This document shows positions 10,913 through 22,990 of a stretch of 64,000 nucleotides of DNA, piece by piece (the stretch's first letter is position 1; the number at the start of each line of letters is the position of its first letter). The notes below the pieces were generated by a model. That model worked only from the letters and a program-made list of their open reading frames with translations, did no database searches and was not told the DNA's origin. Made by a program: the position numbers and the translations under genes. This DNA is from Heterobasidion occidentale (taxonomy: Eukaryota; Basidiomycota; Agaricomycetes; Russulales; Bondarzewiaceae). The DNA is taken from NCBI GenBank assembly GCA_039111635.1, contig JBCAQO010000003.1, positions 3,162,001 to 3,226,000 on the forward strand. Reading direction: 5' to 3'.

Positions 10913-12575
10913 TCACCACTCCGAAAAGCCAGTCAGGCGCCCATTCCACGCCCACCAGATCATCTCGTCGTCCTCGCTCCCAAGCACCTCGTTGGCCCCG
11001 AACGCAGGCTCGCCTTGGTCTCGGCCGGTGCACTCCACCAGCACGCCTTCCGTCTTGATGCCCGTCCTCTTCCGCTTGGCGGCACCGGCGTCACCGGCAG
11101 GGTCCATGCCAGACTCGCGTTGGAAGTCCGCGAGCACTTTGTCGAGGGTGGACGTCAGGTTCTGGCGCGGCTGCCACGCGGGATGCGAGAAGCGCCGCGG
11201 CGCGCGGAGGAGGATGTGCGTCTGCGTCGGCGCTGCCACCGTCGAGATTTAGATTTAATTTCCGTGGATCTGAGGACCCGGACGGGCGAAAGGTGGAATA
11301 TGGACACTCACCCATTTCGCAGGCCATGCCGTCGCCTTCGGCGCACGCGTTCACGAGCTGGCGGGACATGAGGTTGGTCGCGCTGCGCCAGATCTGCTGC
11401 TGCTCCGCGTATGACTTCGTCTGCGGGGGCGCGAGGTGCGGCTTTGAGGGCGTGGGCGCGGAAGAAGCCGAGTTTTGGAGGGACGGGGGGACGGTGTGGG
11501 CCGGAGGCGAGGCCCTGGGAGGTGGTGGGTGTTGAGGCGCCACTCGAGAGGTGTTTGTCGCGTCGCGCAGTGGGGACGGGGTGCGGGAGTCATGAGGTTC
11601 AGAGAGCGGAGATGAGTTTGGTGGGACCTCGGCAAAGCCGTCTTCATCCGGGTCAAAGGTTTGTTCTTCATCTGAATCGTCTTGCGCCTGGTCTTCACTG
11701 TCTTCGTCTTGCTCTTCCTCCTCTGACTCGCTTTCTTCGCTCACCGATTCTTCGCTCTCACTTTCATCATCGCTCTCACTTTCACCGGTGGAATCCTCAT
11801 CGTCATCCTCTTCATCATCATCCTCTTCAAAGCTCTCTTCACCTACCTCTTCAGGAGACGCAGATGGTTGCACGGCCTCTCGTGTTCCCCATATCTTGAC
11901 TTCGAGACCATCAATCGTAAGGATCACCCTTGCCTTGACCGTCCCCACTGTCGGACCCAGAGCGATCATCAAGTGTGCCGTCGAAGTGGGTTCGGTCGAA
12001 GGCGCGTCATGGATGCTTTCAGGCTGTGGCAAGGGGTACCGCGCAGTATTCCTGGCAAAGGCAGTCGAAAGGGCAGTGAATGTCGTGTGTAGGTGGGAAG
12101 ACAGCTCGTCGAAAGCGTCCGCGAACTCTATCCGTTTTTTCGTAGCCTTTTTATTGGAAGAGTCGCCCGCAGGCATGCGCGCGAGTTGTTGCACGGGACT
12201 GTGATGAACGCAAACGACAAATGTCAGCCCCAAGACCCCATCATGGTCAAAAAAAGATGAAAATATAAGATATGAATCGCGCGCGCACAATGGAATCTGG
12301 CTCTTGAGGAAGAGAACGTGTCCAAGGAGGCTGACGGACAAAGTGGCGGCCATCTCGTCGGAGATCGTACGCGAGTCCAGTCGAACCACAGGTATGCTGA
12401 GCACCTTTCTCGCCACCTGAGATACTTCTTGCTTTGGTTCTTGAGCACGAGACGAGGTAGAAGCAGCTGGACTGGGTCCCACAGAATTCTCGTTGTTTCG
12501 TACCTCCGAGGGTACAGGCGAGATTGGAAGGACGGCCAAGCCAGGAGGAGAGGCTGCTAGCGTTACAGGAGACAT
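10913..12575 (-). CDS. p31comet (MAD2L1BP)-like protein, spindle-checkpoint silencing factor (probable)
   Basis: Three exons. The start at 12575 (MSPVTLAASPP) is preferred to the longer frame because upstream residues look non-coding. The first intron (GTGCGC...CATCACAG) joins SQIP to FPVQQLARMP, creating GHVLFLKSQIPFPVQQLARMP, which resembles the p31comet helix-strand motif (HILYQRQQLP type). A middle stretch, AHLMIALGPTVG...GLEVKIWGTRE, fits a HORMA-like fold. A very acidic Asp/Glu/Ser tract and a Pro-rich linker follow (about 11860-11450). The second intron joins EM to APTQTHILLRAPRRFSHPAW, and the protein ends WWAWNGRLTGFSEW. Known p31comet binds closed Mad2 and, with TRIP13, disassembles checkpoint complexes. 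The assignment rests on remembered motif similarity and could be wrong in name, though the gene itself is convincing. It is divergent from the gene at 12909. Confidence 0.6.
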
Positions 12576-12908
12576 TTTTGTAAAGATAAAGCACGGTGTT
12601 TTGCGGATATACACGCGAGTGAGAGGTGATTTGGAGAGGAGGAGGAAGTGGTTCGAGTTGAACGAAACAAGGACGCGCCTCGCCTCCACCAGCACGCGTG
12701 TAAATCACGTGTACGCGTGCATCATACGTAAGCCCTTGTCTCGAGATGTTCTCACGGTACCTGCACGTCGGGCGTGTCTCCGACGCTCTCTCCGCCATCG
12801 TGTCCCACGGCGTCGGAGACTTTATCCAATCCACTAGTGCCCTCAATACCTCCCTCAACACGGTGGATTTTAGCTGCAGTCTGCTTGGCAATAATCAAGT
12901 GACCTGAC
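12576..12908. promoter_or_regulatory. shared divergent promoter region
   Basis: These 333 bp separate two start codons pointing away from each other, so both promoters must lie here. CACGTG-like cores occur near 12706-12712 (AATCACGTGTACGC), but no factor can be assigned. Confidence 0.5.
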
Positions 12909-15088
12909 ATGGCTTCTACACCGCCGCTTGCATCTAGCAGTCGATCTCCTCTACTAAGTACCAAGTGCGTCGGGATGTTCATCGTTTTTCGATGTGCGAT
13001 GTTGACACTCATGCCCAGAGTCTCCGAAATATACCAGAAGTTGCCCCCAGATGCCCAAAAAGAGCTCCTTGAGAGCTACTTGATTCCTCTGCTCGATGCT
13101 GCGCCCAAGGAACGCGCTAGGCAGGTTCTTGCAGTTGCCGCCAAGCGCGAGAAACGTTACGCTGGGATGCCCAAACTTGAACACGATGCGTGGGCCATCG
13201 AGCTCAACGATCTTCTACTCGAGCTCGACAAGGACCAGAAGCTCTCTCTGCTGAAGGATCGCTCCAGGCGCGATGAGATCATAGGAGAGATGGTCGACAG
13301 CATGATCGGCTGGATGAATGATATCTGGTCTGTCGTGTACGAATACCAGACCAACTTTGCTCTTGCGCACCGGTGTCTTCTGCTTGTTGCAAGGACTATC
13401 TCAACCTTGTCTCCTCATCATGGCGGGTGCGCCAACTTTCTCGCTGCATTAGCCCGTCTCGCTGAAATTACATCACAGATGTGGGTGTGCGTTCAGAAAC
13501 TTGTATATCTCGGTCGTGATCAAGCAGAAGTCGGGCAAGACGATCAAAGCCTTCCAGCTTACTGGCGCTCAAAAACTCAACAAAGTATTGCAGTGGATCT
13601 GGCGCGATCTCTTTCTCACGTTGCTTGCAACTGGCAATGAGGCTCAAAAGAAGCAAATACCGGATATGCTCCAGGCCATTGATAGGGCCATGGGATGGAC
13701 ATCCCTAGAACATATTCTTACTGGCGGGCGCGTAGGTGTGTCTTGTGTATATCTTCACTCGCTGACTTCTGAAGACTCCTTGTAGCCACTGGCTCAGAAG
13801 GAGATGTAGATGAAGACGAAGATGTCGACGACTGTGACGAGGACACAGACTTTGGCGACGATGACGACGCTTGGGAGGACGACGATTCGGAAGACGAAGA
13901 CTTCCGCGATCACGCCCGCAAGTGTCCTTTTCATGCTGACCATTGGTCGCTATCCGCCAGCGCCCAAATGATTCCCCTCCGCTTTCTCGTAGAGCAACAC
14001 CTCACCAACGTGTTTGCTCTCACGCCAAATCCGTCACTGTTCAGAGCAGTCCTTCGAGTCACGTCCAGCTATGAATCCTCCCGCTTACAGCTCATCGAGC
14101 TCGCGCGTGTGGGCGCGCTCACATGCTCCGAGTCTTTCGTCGGCGCGCTCAACGTCTTCACGACCGAGGGCCGCCCCGACCTGATCTGTCCGCTGCTCGA
14201 CAAGGGCTCGCACCTCCTCCGCCCGCGCGACGCGTCCTCACTACAAGACGCCATCCTCATCGTCTCCGCCAACCGCACGCTCGGCTCGCGGGCGGTCCCC
14301 GTGATCGAGCGCGAGCTGCTCGACACCGCGCGCGCGATCAAGGCCGGGCTGCTCGCGTCCTTCGCGCACCTCTCCGACCCCGCAAAGATCGCGGAAATGA
14401 AGAGGATCGCCGCGCTCCCAGAGGGGAGCCTCGCGCGCCAGGCGCGCGTCGAGCAGTGGATCGACTCGGTGATGAGCCCGGAAGCGGCCGCGCCGCACCC
14501 GATGGCGTTCGCCGCGATGATCATGGGCATCCCGATCCCCGTGCCGGCCGACATGGACCCCGATCCCATCGGCTTCCTCGACATGGACACGCTCGACCCG
14601 GATCTGGAGGAGCTGCGGGACGAGTTCAGGCCCAAGCTGAAGGAGCGCTTTGACGGGTGGCGGGAGACCGCTCAGGCGGTCAAAAACGGTATCGGGTGTC
14701 TCGTCAGGGTGTACGAGGGCATCGTGCAGATGATGCCATTCTTGGATGCGACAGATATCGTCGAGGAGATGCTCGCTCGGTACGTCTCTGACCCCTTCTC
14801 ATGACAGATTTCTATCAGTTCAACTCGCTGCGTCCTTGAAGTCTAGCGGACAAGCCCAGCAAGCATCACCTAGCTGAAGCGCTCGAAGAACTGCGATCTT
14901 TCGTCAAGAAGCAGAAAAGGAAGTTGGCCATCGCCGCACAGAGGGCCCAGAAGGAGGCAAGAAAGGCATCCTCACAGTCTGCACACTCCCGCTTCATCAC
15001 GGGCCAAGCCGGCCCATCACAACACGCAGCTCCGCCCATATCACCATGGACGTTTGGTCATTTTGGTGGCATCGAAGACGTCGATTGA
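12909..15088 (+). CDS. conserved basidiomycete protein of unknown function
   Basis: Six-exon model. A 54-bp in-frame intron after STK (GTGCGT...GCCCAG) joins to VSEIYQKLPPDAQKELL. The second intron (GTGCGC...CATCACAG, 52 bp) gives HHGGCGCAFRNLYISVVIKQ. The third uses GTAG/GTGTGTC so that GGRVATGSEGD runs into an acidic tract (DEDEDVDDCDEDTDFGDDDD, about 13805-13910). The fourth (GTACGT...CTTGAAG) gives LARLADKPSKHHLAEALEEL. The last exon is Lys-rich and ends GHFGGIEDVD. The protein is mostly helical, with an N-terminal segment rich in charged residues, a hydrophobic core (FALAHRCLLLVARTISTL) and no signal peptide. I recognise no named domain. Codons in 14100-14650 are very GC-rich, which creates long shadow frames on both strands. 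Confidence 0.75.
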
Positions 15089-15647
15089 ATAGACTCGCTC
15101 GCCATTCTTTGATCCGCCTCAGCCTTGTGGTGTGACATCGGCCAAAGGGCCGAGACCGATACCATGTTATGAATGCTCCAATTTGTCCGCCTCATTTGTC
15201 GCCACTCGAGCATTGGGCGGTTCTTGTGGTCCTCACCTGCACTTACCAACTCCGGCTGATCGTCTTGGGGCTTGAAGCTGATCCGTCTTGCGTCCGGCTG
15301 CATGATACTTCGTAGGATCTTACAGTATGAAAATGCAAGTGTTTGATTCGTTCGTTCTTGCTACATTATCAACATAATGAAGAAAGTTCGGAATATTCAC
15401 ATAAGTGATGCTCATCAAAAAGAAGAAATACATGTAACGGTCATTTTAGTGGGAGTCGCAAGATCCAAGTTTTCTTCAAGTTGGGCCCATGCAAAAGTAA
15501 TAGGAGCTGCTGGAAATCAAGATAGGTCTCCTATTACTTTCCCAGGATATTATCCACCAGACTTGATAAAAACTCAGTAACGCAAGCGTACTTCGACTAA
15601 AACGACTTTCACACGGCTTTCTGTTTTGGCTAAGGGTGCTAAAAATA
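15089..15647. other. convergent intergenic region
   Basis: No gene is seen. Both neighbours end here, so it should hold two polyadenylation regions. The stretch 15300-15580 is AT-rich relative to its surroundings and contains a 67-codon frame without recognisable features. Confidence 0.5.
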
Positions 15648-18600
15648 TCAGTATCGACGTTTGCCACTTCCAGGACCCTGGTACGGTCCATAATCTGGTG
15701 GCGGTCTTCCGGCTGTGCAAACAAGTGTCAGTGAAAGGATTTCCGGCAAGACAGTAGGAAACGAACCTCCTCGAGGTGGCGGTGGAGGCGACCGAGCTCT
15801 CCCGCTCACACTCGGGATGACAGCATTCCGGAAGAGCTGCATCAAGTCGTCCGTGCGGAATATAGGCCCTAATCGTGAGTGAAAATCAGCTTTCACGTGG
15901 CATGCCTCGAGAGTGGACCGGACTAACCGTCGAAAGAAGCAGGCATGGGAAGCGTGCCGATGAACCAAGACAGTACAGCCGGTATCGTCACGCCCTTTTC
16001 GTCCTCGCTCTCCTTAACAGGTTTTCGGCCAGGCGGGCCCTCCCGCTCGCGTTCGCGATCCCAGGTGGGACTGCCATACCGTCGGCGAGGGTGCCCCTCC
16101 CAGCGATCCCTGTCTCTCCCAGGAGACGCGGTCCTCTGACGCTTGTGTACCGGAATATGGCTATCGTCGCGCCTCTTGTGCTCTGGAGACGGGGGCCGCC
16201 TGTGCACCGGGGGCGCTGGGTGCGAGTTCTGGCTAGCGTTCGGGGTCATGGTAGGCCCGCCGATAGACGTCTGAGTATCCGTACGGCCGAGCGATCCGCT
16301 AGATCCTGAGCTACTGGTACCCGTAGCCTGGCGAGCCATTGCGACGCCAAGATCCCGAGCGGCGATCGCGTCCGTAGAATGATAGGTGTGACGTTGGGCG
16401 AACCTTTTGATTGGAGGATCTGATGGACAGGAGGATCAGCACCGTAACCTTCAATCAGCAGGAATAACCCTACCAGTCGGGTAGACTTCGGCCATTCGCT
16501 TTTCGAGCTTCTGTGCTGCAGCCAGATCGCCGTACTGATATTCGTGACGGGCCCATCGCTCCCACAACGGTCTGGCACGGTCGGCAGGGAAGGCATTGAT
16601 AACGCGCTCAAACAGCGCTCGCGCATCTGAAGAACCGTCAACTATGAGCTGAAGAGAACGGTGAAACGTACGTACTGTTTTCGTCGTTGAGAGAGAGGAG
16701 GAAAGTGAGATAGTGTATTACAAAGTCAACTTCGTCCCCAAAGGTCTCCATCCCCTTTTCAAAGATGCGCCCAGCCACGCCGGCGTCCTTCATGCAATGA
16801 TATTCCACAAGAGCTGAACACACGTAAATCGTTGAAGCAAGAACGGCGGGCAACACAGAGGGTCAAATACGCACCTGCCGATTCGTAAATTTGCCATGGC
16901 GTCCACCTATCCCTGCGTGCCTTAGCAAAAACAGCTCTGAACGACTTCAGCCCCTCCGCTCGCCGCGCGAACCGCATGTACATCGTCCACACGAGCCCAT
17001 ACTCCGTCCTCCGATCAGCAAGCTCCTTCGATTTGGGCGGCCTATCGTCCGCTGGCTGCGTCTGGAACGAGCCCGAGTTCGACTGCGTGCCACCCTCGAT
17101 CGGAAGCGTCGTATCTGCCTGGGAATCATTGACCGCCAAGTTGGAGTTCGACGAGCTGGTAGAATTGATGCGTGTCTCCAGAGCCTCGAGGTCGCGCCGA
17201 AGGACCTCCAGGAATTTATCGAAAACGGCGTGTACTTCACTGAAGTTTTGGGCCACCTCAAGCGTTTCGGCGTACGCGAAGTTGAGAAGGAAGCTAGAGA
17301 CATGAAATATCAGTGCATGGTCATGCAAGGATATAAAAGTGAAAATTTACCTGGAGGAATTCGCTTCAATACCCGACTTCAATAGATTGATAGCTTCCTC
17401 CGTCTTGCCCACACTGTTGGTCCACATAAATGCCATGTACCTTGGAGACATCGTCAGATGTAAGAATGCACATGATATAAACAACCCATACCAAATTTCA
17501 CCAAAGAACCGCATGCGAATGATAGCCTTACGATAAACGCCTTGAATTCGCGTAATCAACGCCGCCTTATCTTTTTCTTCAATCTCCAACGGGTTACTCT
17601 CTTCCCATCGCAAATAATTCTTCCAGGCGCCAACGAGCGCCCTCTCTGCCGCATTGAATGTTGGCAGTGGCGGAAGGTACAACGGCGGACGCGCGGTCGA
17701 CGAAGATGGAGGCGGCGGGAAGAGCGGCCCGAGATGCCGTTGTAGTTGACGCAAGACAGTGCGAGCCTGCATGTACGAAGGCGACAGGTCGTTCATAAAC
17801 TTCTTAGCCTAAGTTGCTTCCATCGGTCAGTTCACACAGGTCGCACGTGCAGCTGGGGGCAGTTACCGTGATCCTGTTCAGTCCATTCTCGAAGGCCTCA
17901 AGCTCTTGCCACAGCGCCTCGACGTTCTCGAGGGGGATCTGCACCGCGCGGTGGTACACCTTGCGCAGGGCGTCCATCTTTTGCTGCTCCTCCCAGGTGG
18001 AGCTAGTCTGTAATCGCAGTCAGCACGAACAGTTTGAGACAGGTTCAACGGGTTGGCGTTGGAGGTTTTACGCATCCGTCACACGCGAGCGGCAGAAGCA
18101 GAGACAGCAGCAGGGAAGAAACCGACAAGCAGACTCGATCTTCACACACGCACGCGCCTACGGATCACTCTGTCGCTGGGGCAAACGCAAAAGAAAATCG
18201 ATTTACGCCAGTAGAAACATGATGATGCCGGAACCTGTCTCGCGAGCTTAGAAAAGTAAGTATCACACACCTCGCCAGAGCGCAGAAACTGGATATATGC
18301 TGTCCAGATGTCACCGCTATCCTTATCTTGACCTACGTGGTTCAACGCAAAGTCATATGCCTTGCGGATGATTTCGCGGGCGTCAGGCCCCGAGTTTAGC
18401 CGCCTGTACACACACACCGCTCAGTTTGTGATGCAACCGAACAAAGGTACACGATCGACTGACCTGACATATGTCAAGTAGAATCTCCAAAGGTCAACAG
18501 ACGGCGAGGTTCGCAAGAAGCGCACAAACAACGACTCGGCGAATTTGAACGACCCAGGATTCAGGCAATGGTTGAGATATGCAATTTGCGCCGAAGCCTA

Positions 18601-18969
18601 TCAAAGCATCAGTCGATGTAGCACTCGTACGAAAGCCTCACTGACTGTGTTGGGATACATCTTCAACAGAGCCTCATACGCCTCTTTGATCTTATCCAGG
18701 TCGCCTGACCCCTCTGCCATGTTGATGAAGTTGTTCCAGCCTTCAGGATCGTGCGGTTTCTCCACAAGTTGTGTGTGCAGTAGCTCCCATTCCGACGGAG
18801 GGTCCACGTTCATCTGCCCCGTGTCTTGTTGTGTCTGAGAGCCATTTTGAGCAACGACATCAGTCGGTGTCGCGGGTGGTACATTGAGCTGTTGAAGAGC
18901 ATTGAAGATGTCGGCAGCTTGGGGTGTTCCAGGTGATTGCAGTTGAAGTGTCTGCGGCGCATCCGCCAT
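15648..18969 (-). CDS. RNA14: mRNA 3'-end-processing protein RNA14 / CstF-77 (HAT-repeat, Suf domain)
   Basis: Multi-exon gene starting [10 protein letters not shown] at 18969 and ending GSGKRRY. HAT (half-a-TPR) repeats run through the exons: [37 protein letters not shown]...[76 protein letters not shown], the long exon at about 16880-17290, [20 protein letters not shown] and [20 protein letters not shown]. The C-terminus is Ser/Arg-rich and then has [17 protein letters not shown] and [11 protein letters not shown] segments, which are the partner-binding tail typical of the family. Known role: dimeric scaffold of cleavage factor IA (CstF in animals), which binds the polyadenylation machinery in the nucleus. 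About ten introns; I traced most but not every junction. The upstream gene is divergent, with 242 bp between starts. Confidence 0.9.
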
Positions 18970-19211
18970 GGTGCCTGCCTGCGGGTTGAATGTTGAAGTT
19001 AACGAAAACAGAGGCCACACGGTGAAGACGACGAAGAACCTTCAACACGGGCAACTCCAAAGTTGCCACCGGCCCTGTTGCCTCTTTGCCTCGAACCGCC
19101 GTGGGAAGGTTCTGCCACATCCTGCTATTATTGCCTTAGATTACCCCCTAATCTAATTCCAAAATATTTAAGTAAAGCCTCCGCTGAGTCCGCTCCCTCA
19201 CGCTCTTCAAC
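18970..19211. promoter_or_regulatory. divergent promoter between RNA14 and the GH85 gene
   Basis: These 242 bp separate opposite start codons. The right half (19130-19180) is AT-rich, with TATTTAAG about 40 bp upstream of the GH85 ATG, a plausible TATA-like element. Confidence 0.45.
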
Positions 19212-21699
19212 ATGCCGCTTCATGGCAAAGAACTGGCCTCAAAAAATGTGCTCGACGAATCGCCCTATTTTACATCGCTTGCAGATCTAGACACTTGGTA
19301 CAAGTCCCACCATGCCAAACTGCGAAACGTGCTGGACTATCTTCCCCGCACCCCCCGCACTTCCCCAGCCACGCATCGAGGGAAGCTCCTGGTAAGATCT
19401 GCGAGATCTGCGTCTCCGTGAAGGCTCTGACTCCTGAGAAGATATGTCATGATTATAAAGTACATCTGTCGTTATCACGAGAGTCGAATGGTAGTATAAC
19501 TTTGACCACTCTCGTTGCCGGCTCATAACAGGGAGGCTACACCGAAAGTCCCTCCGCCTTTTCATACACCTTTAATTTTTGGCCTTGGTGTGATACCTTC
19601 ATCTAGTATGTGTCTATACATCCGATATCACCCACCCCTGACACCACACAGTTTCTCGCATCATCGAGTAACGATCCCGACATCAGGATGGACCACTGCT
19701 GCCCATCGACAAGGCGTAAAAATGCTCGGGACATTGTAAACACGCTTTCCAATCCTTCCTACTCCACTAATGACCCATTCACGCAGGATATTTGAGTGGG
19801 AAGCCAGCGAAGGCGACAGTCTTCGGCTGCTCTTCGGACGCCTTCCTCAATCTAGAACTGGCCCAGCTGCTCCCTCCGCAGACGACTCCGTTCCCACATC
19901 CCCGCACTATGCCCGCCTCTTGGCAGATCTCGCTCTTCAACGCGGATTCGATGGATACCTTCTGAATTTTGAATTTCCGTTGCGTGCGGGTGGCGGTATC
20001 GGCCAAACGCGCGCGCTCGCAGCATGGATCGCGCTGTTGGAGGCAGAACTGAAATTGAAGGTGGGACCTCACGCTGAAGTCGTCTGGTACGACAGCGTCG
20101 TCTTCACAGGGCAGGTTCGATGGCAAGACCGCCTGAACAGCTATAATCTACCGTTCTTCTTACCATCGACAGGCTTCTTCACAAACTACACCGTGCGTCC
20201 GAGTTCACTATACGCTAAGACCGGTCTCTGACACTTTGAAAAATCAGTGGCCTGCACATTTTCCCGCCTTGACCACGCAGTTTTTGCACAGCCTCAATCC
20301 TTCACTGACACGCAATAAGACCGTGCAGGACGTCTACACAGGCGTCGACGTCTGGGGTCGTGGGTCGCACGGCGGCGGAGGCTTGGGGTGCTACAGGGCC
20401 CTCGAGCACATCGAGCCTCCAACCACAGGAATGAGCGTCGCCCTTTTCGGCCCCGCGTGGACGTGGGAGAGCGAACAAGAGAAGCCAGGATGGGACTGGT
20501 CCGCCTGGTGGGCGTATGAGCGGCTTCTCTGGCTTGGCCCGGAGCAAGCGGGCGAGGCGGTCGACGTGAAGCCCGCGCCGCGCCGCGAAGGAGAGCCCGA
20601 GTGTCCACACGGCGCCTTCCGCCCGCTCGTGTCGTTCTTCGAGCGCAGGCCGCCGCCCGACCCCGCCGCGCTTCCTTTCCACACGACGTTCTGCCCCGGC
20701 ATCGGCACCGCGTGGTTCGTGCGCGGCACGCAGGTCCTTGCACGTGACGACGGCTGGACGGACATGGACAAGCAGGGCTCGATTGGCGATCTGCTGTGGC
20801 CGCGCCCCGCGCTGACCTGGGAGGACGCGGACCGGACGGACGCGCTCCCCGAAGCGCGCTCCGCCTTCCGCTTCGACGAGGCTTGGATGGGGGGCAATTC
20901 GCTAGAAGTGACCTTTACCGTTCTAGGCTCCTCCGCTGAGGACGCCTTCTTCCGAGTCGCGTGGCTGCCGATCCAGTGCTTGTCCGTGACCCCCGGAAAA
21001 TCATACGAGGCCTATGTGGTCTTCAAGACTGAGAGCGACAGCCTCGACGTCGGTCTATCCGTCAAACTCCCGAACGGTGACACTCCGGTGTCATCGATGG
21101 AGACTCTACTCAACGGGTGGACAAAGCTTTCGCTGCAGTTCACATCGAACGCCGCCGAGGACGTGTCCATGGGTCTCATCGTTGGCTTCGTCGCGGAAGA
21201 CCCCTCAGAACCATTCTCGTTCTCGATTCTGCTGGGTCAGATGAGCGTCTACCCGAGCCCACCTTCCACTGAAGCATCTCCGGCGCGCGCGCGCATCCTC
21301 TGGGCTGACTTCGACCGCCCGAATACCGCAAGCCTAGCTGGCGCTCTGACGTGGGAGGTCGCGGCTACCTTTGGTCCATCCGCACCACCGTCGGTCCCAG
21401 CGGTCGAGGACCCCAAGCCCGTCTGGCTGCTCGACACCGCTGACCACTGGTTCCCATCTTTCCTGTACTTCAACATATATGCGCAGGCGCATCTCGCGGA
21501 CGGCAGGGTGGAAGGACCAGAGCAGGCTTTCTTCATCGGAACGACCGGTTTGGATGGGAGGGCAAATAGACTGTATATCGAGCGGGAGATGTTGCCGGAG
21601 AGCGTGCAGGAAGCGAAGGCGGTGAGGTTTTACGTGCAAGGTGTGACGGATAAGGGGCAGGTGTTGGGTTGGGATCAATGCTGCTTCGTGGACGTGTAA
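19212..21699 (+). CDS. cytosolic-type endo-beta-N-acetylglucosaminidase (ENGase), GH85
   Basis: Multi-exon gene. Exon 1 begins MPLHGKELASKN and contains the family's PYFTSLADLDTW. Small exons then spell GKLLICHDYK, GGYTESPSAFSYTFNFWPWC and FSHHRVTIPTSGWTTAAHRQ, followed by IFEWEASEGD. The GH85 active-site segment GFDGYLLNFE is at about 19945-19975, keeping both the Asn and the catalytic Glu, and VVWYDSV follows. A long final exon (from about 20246) has DVYTGVDVWGRGSHGGGGL and a beta-rich C-terminal region. Known reaction: cleavage of the chitobiose core of N-glycans between the two GlcNAc residues, acting on free or protein-linked glycans. No secretion signal is visible, which fits cytosolic ENGases. 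The total of about 690-720 residues is normal. All joins I checked keep the frame. Confidence 0.93.
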
Positions 21700-22081
21700 A
21701 GAAGTCAGTGACGATGAAAAATGAATGTGTCAGGCCACACGCAAGACTGGCAGCAGTAATCCCATCTTTGATGGGATGGCCTGAACGATTCTGGAGAAAT
21801 CAGAGCGATTGCAACACGGTCCATCGATGATACACGATACAGTACAACATCATCTTGAAAGTCCCAGAGATGACAGCAAATAAATTCTGATTGAAATGGC
21901 ACATCAGTATCTGGAAAATCAGAGATCGAGAGCATACTCACAACCTAAGAACTCGAATAATACCCACAACCGGAGAACTCGATTATCACGCATGAAGCGT
22001 CTCGACATCATGCTGACACTCCGCCGCCGCACGTTCCTATTTCCATGTCGCATAACTATGATCAGCAAAAGAAAAACGGGG
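21700..22081. other. convergent intergenic region
   Basis: No gene is seen. Between about 21990 and 22080 it is weakly similar to the 3' flank of the neighbouring F-box copy at 23690-23760 (TGCTSMTGTGCG...TTTCC...GTCGCATRA), consistent with the tandem duplication extending past the gene end. Confidence 0.45.
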
Positions 22082-22990
22082 TCATAAAGCACAGTACTTC
22101 ACCTTCTCCCCATTCGTGGTCTGTCGTATGGCCCGGTCCCAAAGGCTCTCGCCACCCCTAGCTTCATCTTCCCACTCTGCCCTCAATTCGCTCCTATCGG
22201 CCTCCAAAAACCAAACCCACTGCTCCTTTTTCCGAATCGTATGGATGACTTCCTTGGCTATTTTCAGAATCGACGGCGTGAGACGAGTATCTATCACGAA
22301 GACGAGGACCTTGAGGGCTGGCAAGGCCGCAGTGAAGAATTCCACAGCATCATGAAAGGCAAAAGTCCACGTGCTGGCCAGATGAGTGACATGTGTTAGA
22401 TTATGGAAAAGGAGGAGCGGCGCGCTGGAAACGAGGTGGAGGCGTGTGACCCTGCTCATCAAAAAACGCGCTTTCGTCAAGTGTTCATAGTTGCACTTCC
22501 CTCCTCCCAGCAATGTCAAGTCTAGGTCGTGATCGAGCTCGCGGTTGCTATCCAGGTCCAAGGGATATTGCGAAGCTAGATCGCAGAGTGCCTGGATGTG
22601 AATGGCTGCGCGACGCAAGTTCTTGCTCGCGAGGAAGATTCTCGGTGGGAGCGAGATGTGATCAGGCAGCCAAAGGCCTCGTATGTGCAGAACGGGGTCT
22701 GCAAAGTTTCTCACACGGGGTAGAGAAGGAAAGAGATGGTCACGGAGTGAGGTCGCTTTGGGGAACGAGGTGATGACGACCTGGTCCATGAGATATGGAA
22801 TGACCAAACGATACACCCATGAAGATACCAGGCAGAGTGCGAGGCAGGACTGCGTCGAGGACGAGGCTGAGATGCGGAATACCTCATCCAAGAGTTCCAG
22901 TGGAAGGGGTGGGTGGTCGGGCGTGAGGACGACGACGCTGGATGCAACCATGGTGTTCACTGGGACAGGGTCGTTTGTATCAGCGCTCAC
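22082..22990 (-). CDS. F-box-like protein, array copy 1
   Basis: Single-exon frame of 302 codons. The N-terminus carries an F-box-like motif, LPLELLDEVFRISASSSTQS, followed by CLALCLVSSWVYRLVIPYL. The rest is a leucine-rich helical body with LRRAAIHIQAL, FLMSRVTRLHLVSSAPLLLF and the C-terminal block GESLWDRAIRQTTN shared with the two other copies. Known F-box proteins recruit substrates to SCF ubiquitin ligases; here that is inferred from the N-terminal motif only. Unlike the paralogues at 23712 and 25294, it lacks the GTGAGT donor after the final block (the site reads GTGAAG) and simply ends a few codons later. The three copies are tandem on one strand. Confidence 0.75.
   Translation of the reverse strand: MSADTNDPVPVNTMVASSVVVLTPDHPPLPLELLDEVFRISASSSTQSCLALCLVSSWVYRLVIPYLMDQVVITSFPKATSLRDHLFPSLPRVRNFADPVLHIRGLWLPDHISLPPRIFLASKNLRRAAIHIQALCDLASQYPLDLDSNRELDHDLDLTLLGGGKCNYEHLTKARFLMSRVTRLHLVSSAPLLLFHNLTHVTHLASTWTFAFHDAVEFFTAALPALKVLVFVIDTRLTPSILKIAKEVIHTIRKKEQWVWFLEADRSELRAEWEDEARGGESLWDRAIRQTTNGEKVKYCAL

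Noticed and set aside
11293..11899. Plus-strand Ser- and His-rich frames at 11293-11899
   Set aside because: Antisense of the acidic and Pro-rich tracts of the p31comet-like gene.
12247..12891. 214-codon minus-strand frame crossing the p31comet-like start
   Set aside because: Out of frame with the conserved SQIPFPVQQL coding and spans the divergent promoter.
13489..13504. A 16-bp mini-intron (GTGGGTGTGCGTTCAG) in the gene at 12909
   Set aside because: Too short to be plausible; a normal 52-bp intron ending at the CATCACAG just before it restores the same frame.
14069..14653. Long frames on both strands over 14069-14653
   Set aside because: Shadows caused by very GC-rich codons in the unknown gene at 12909-15088; no domain, and the coding frame is set by flanking exons.
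20294..20897. Three long minus-strand frames inside the GH85 gene
   Set aside because: GC-rich shadow frames opposite a well-supported exon; Arg- and Ala-rich without motifs.
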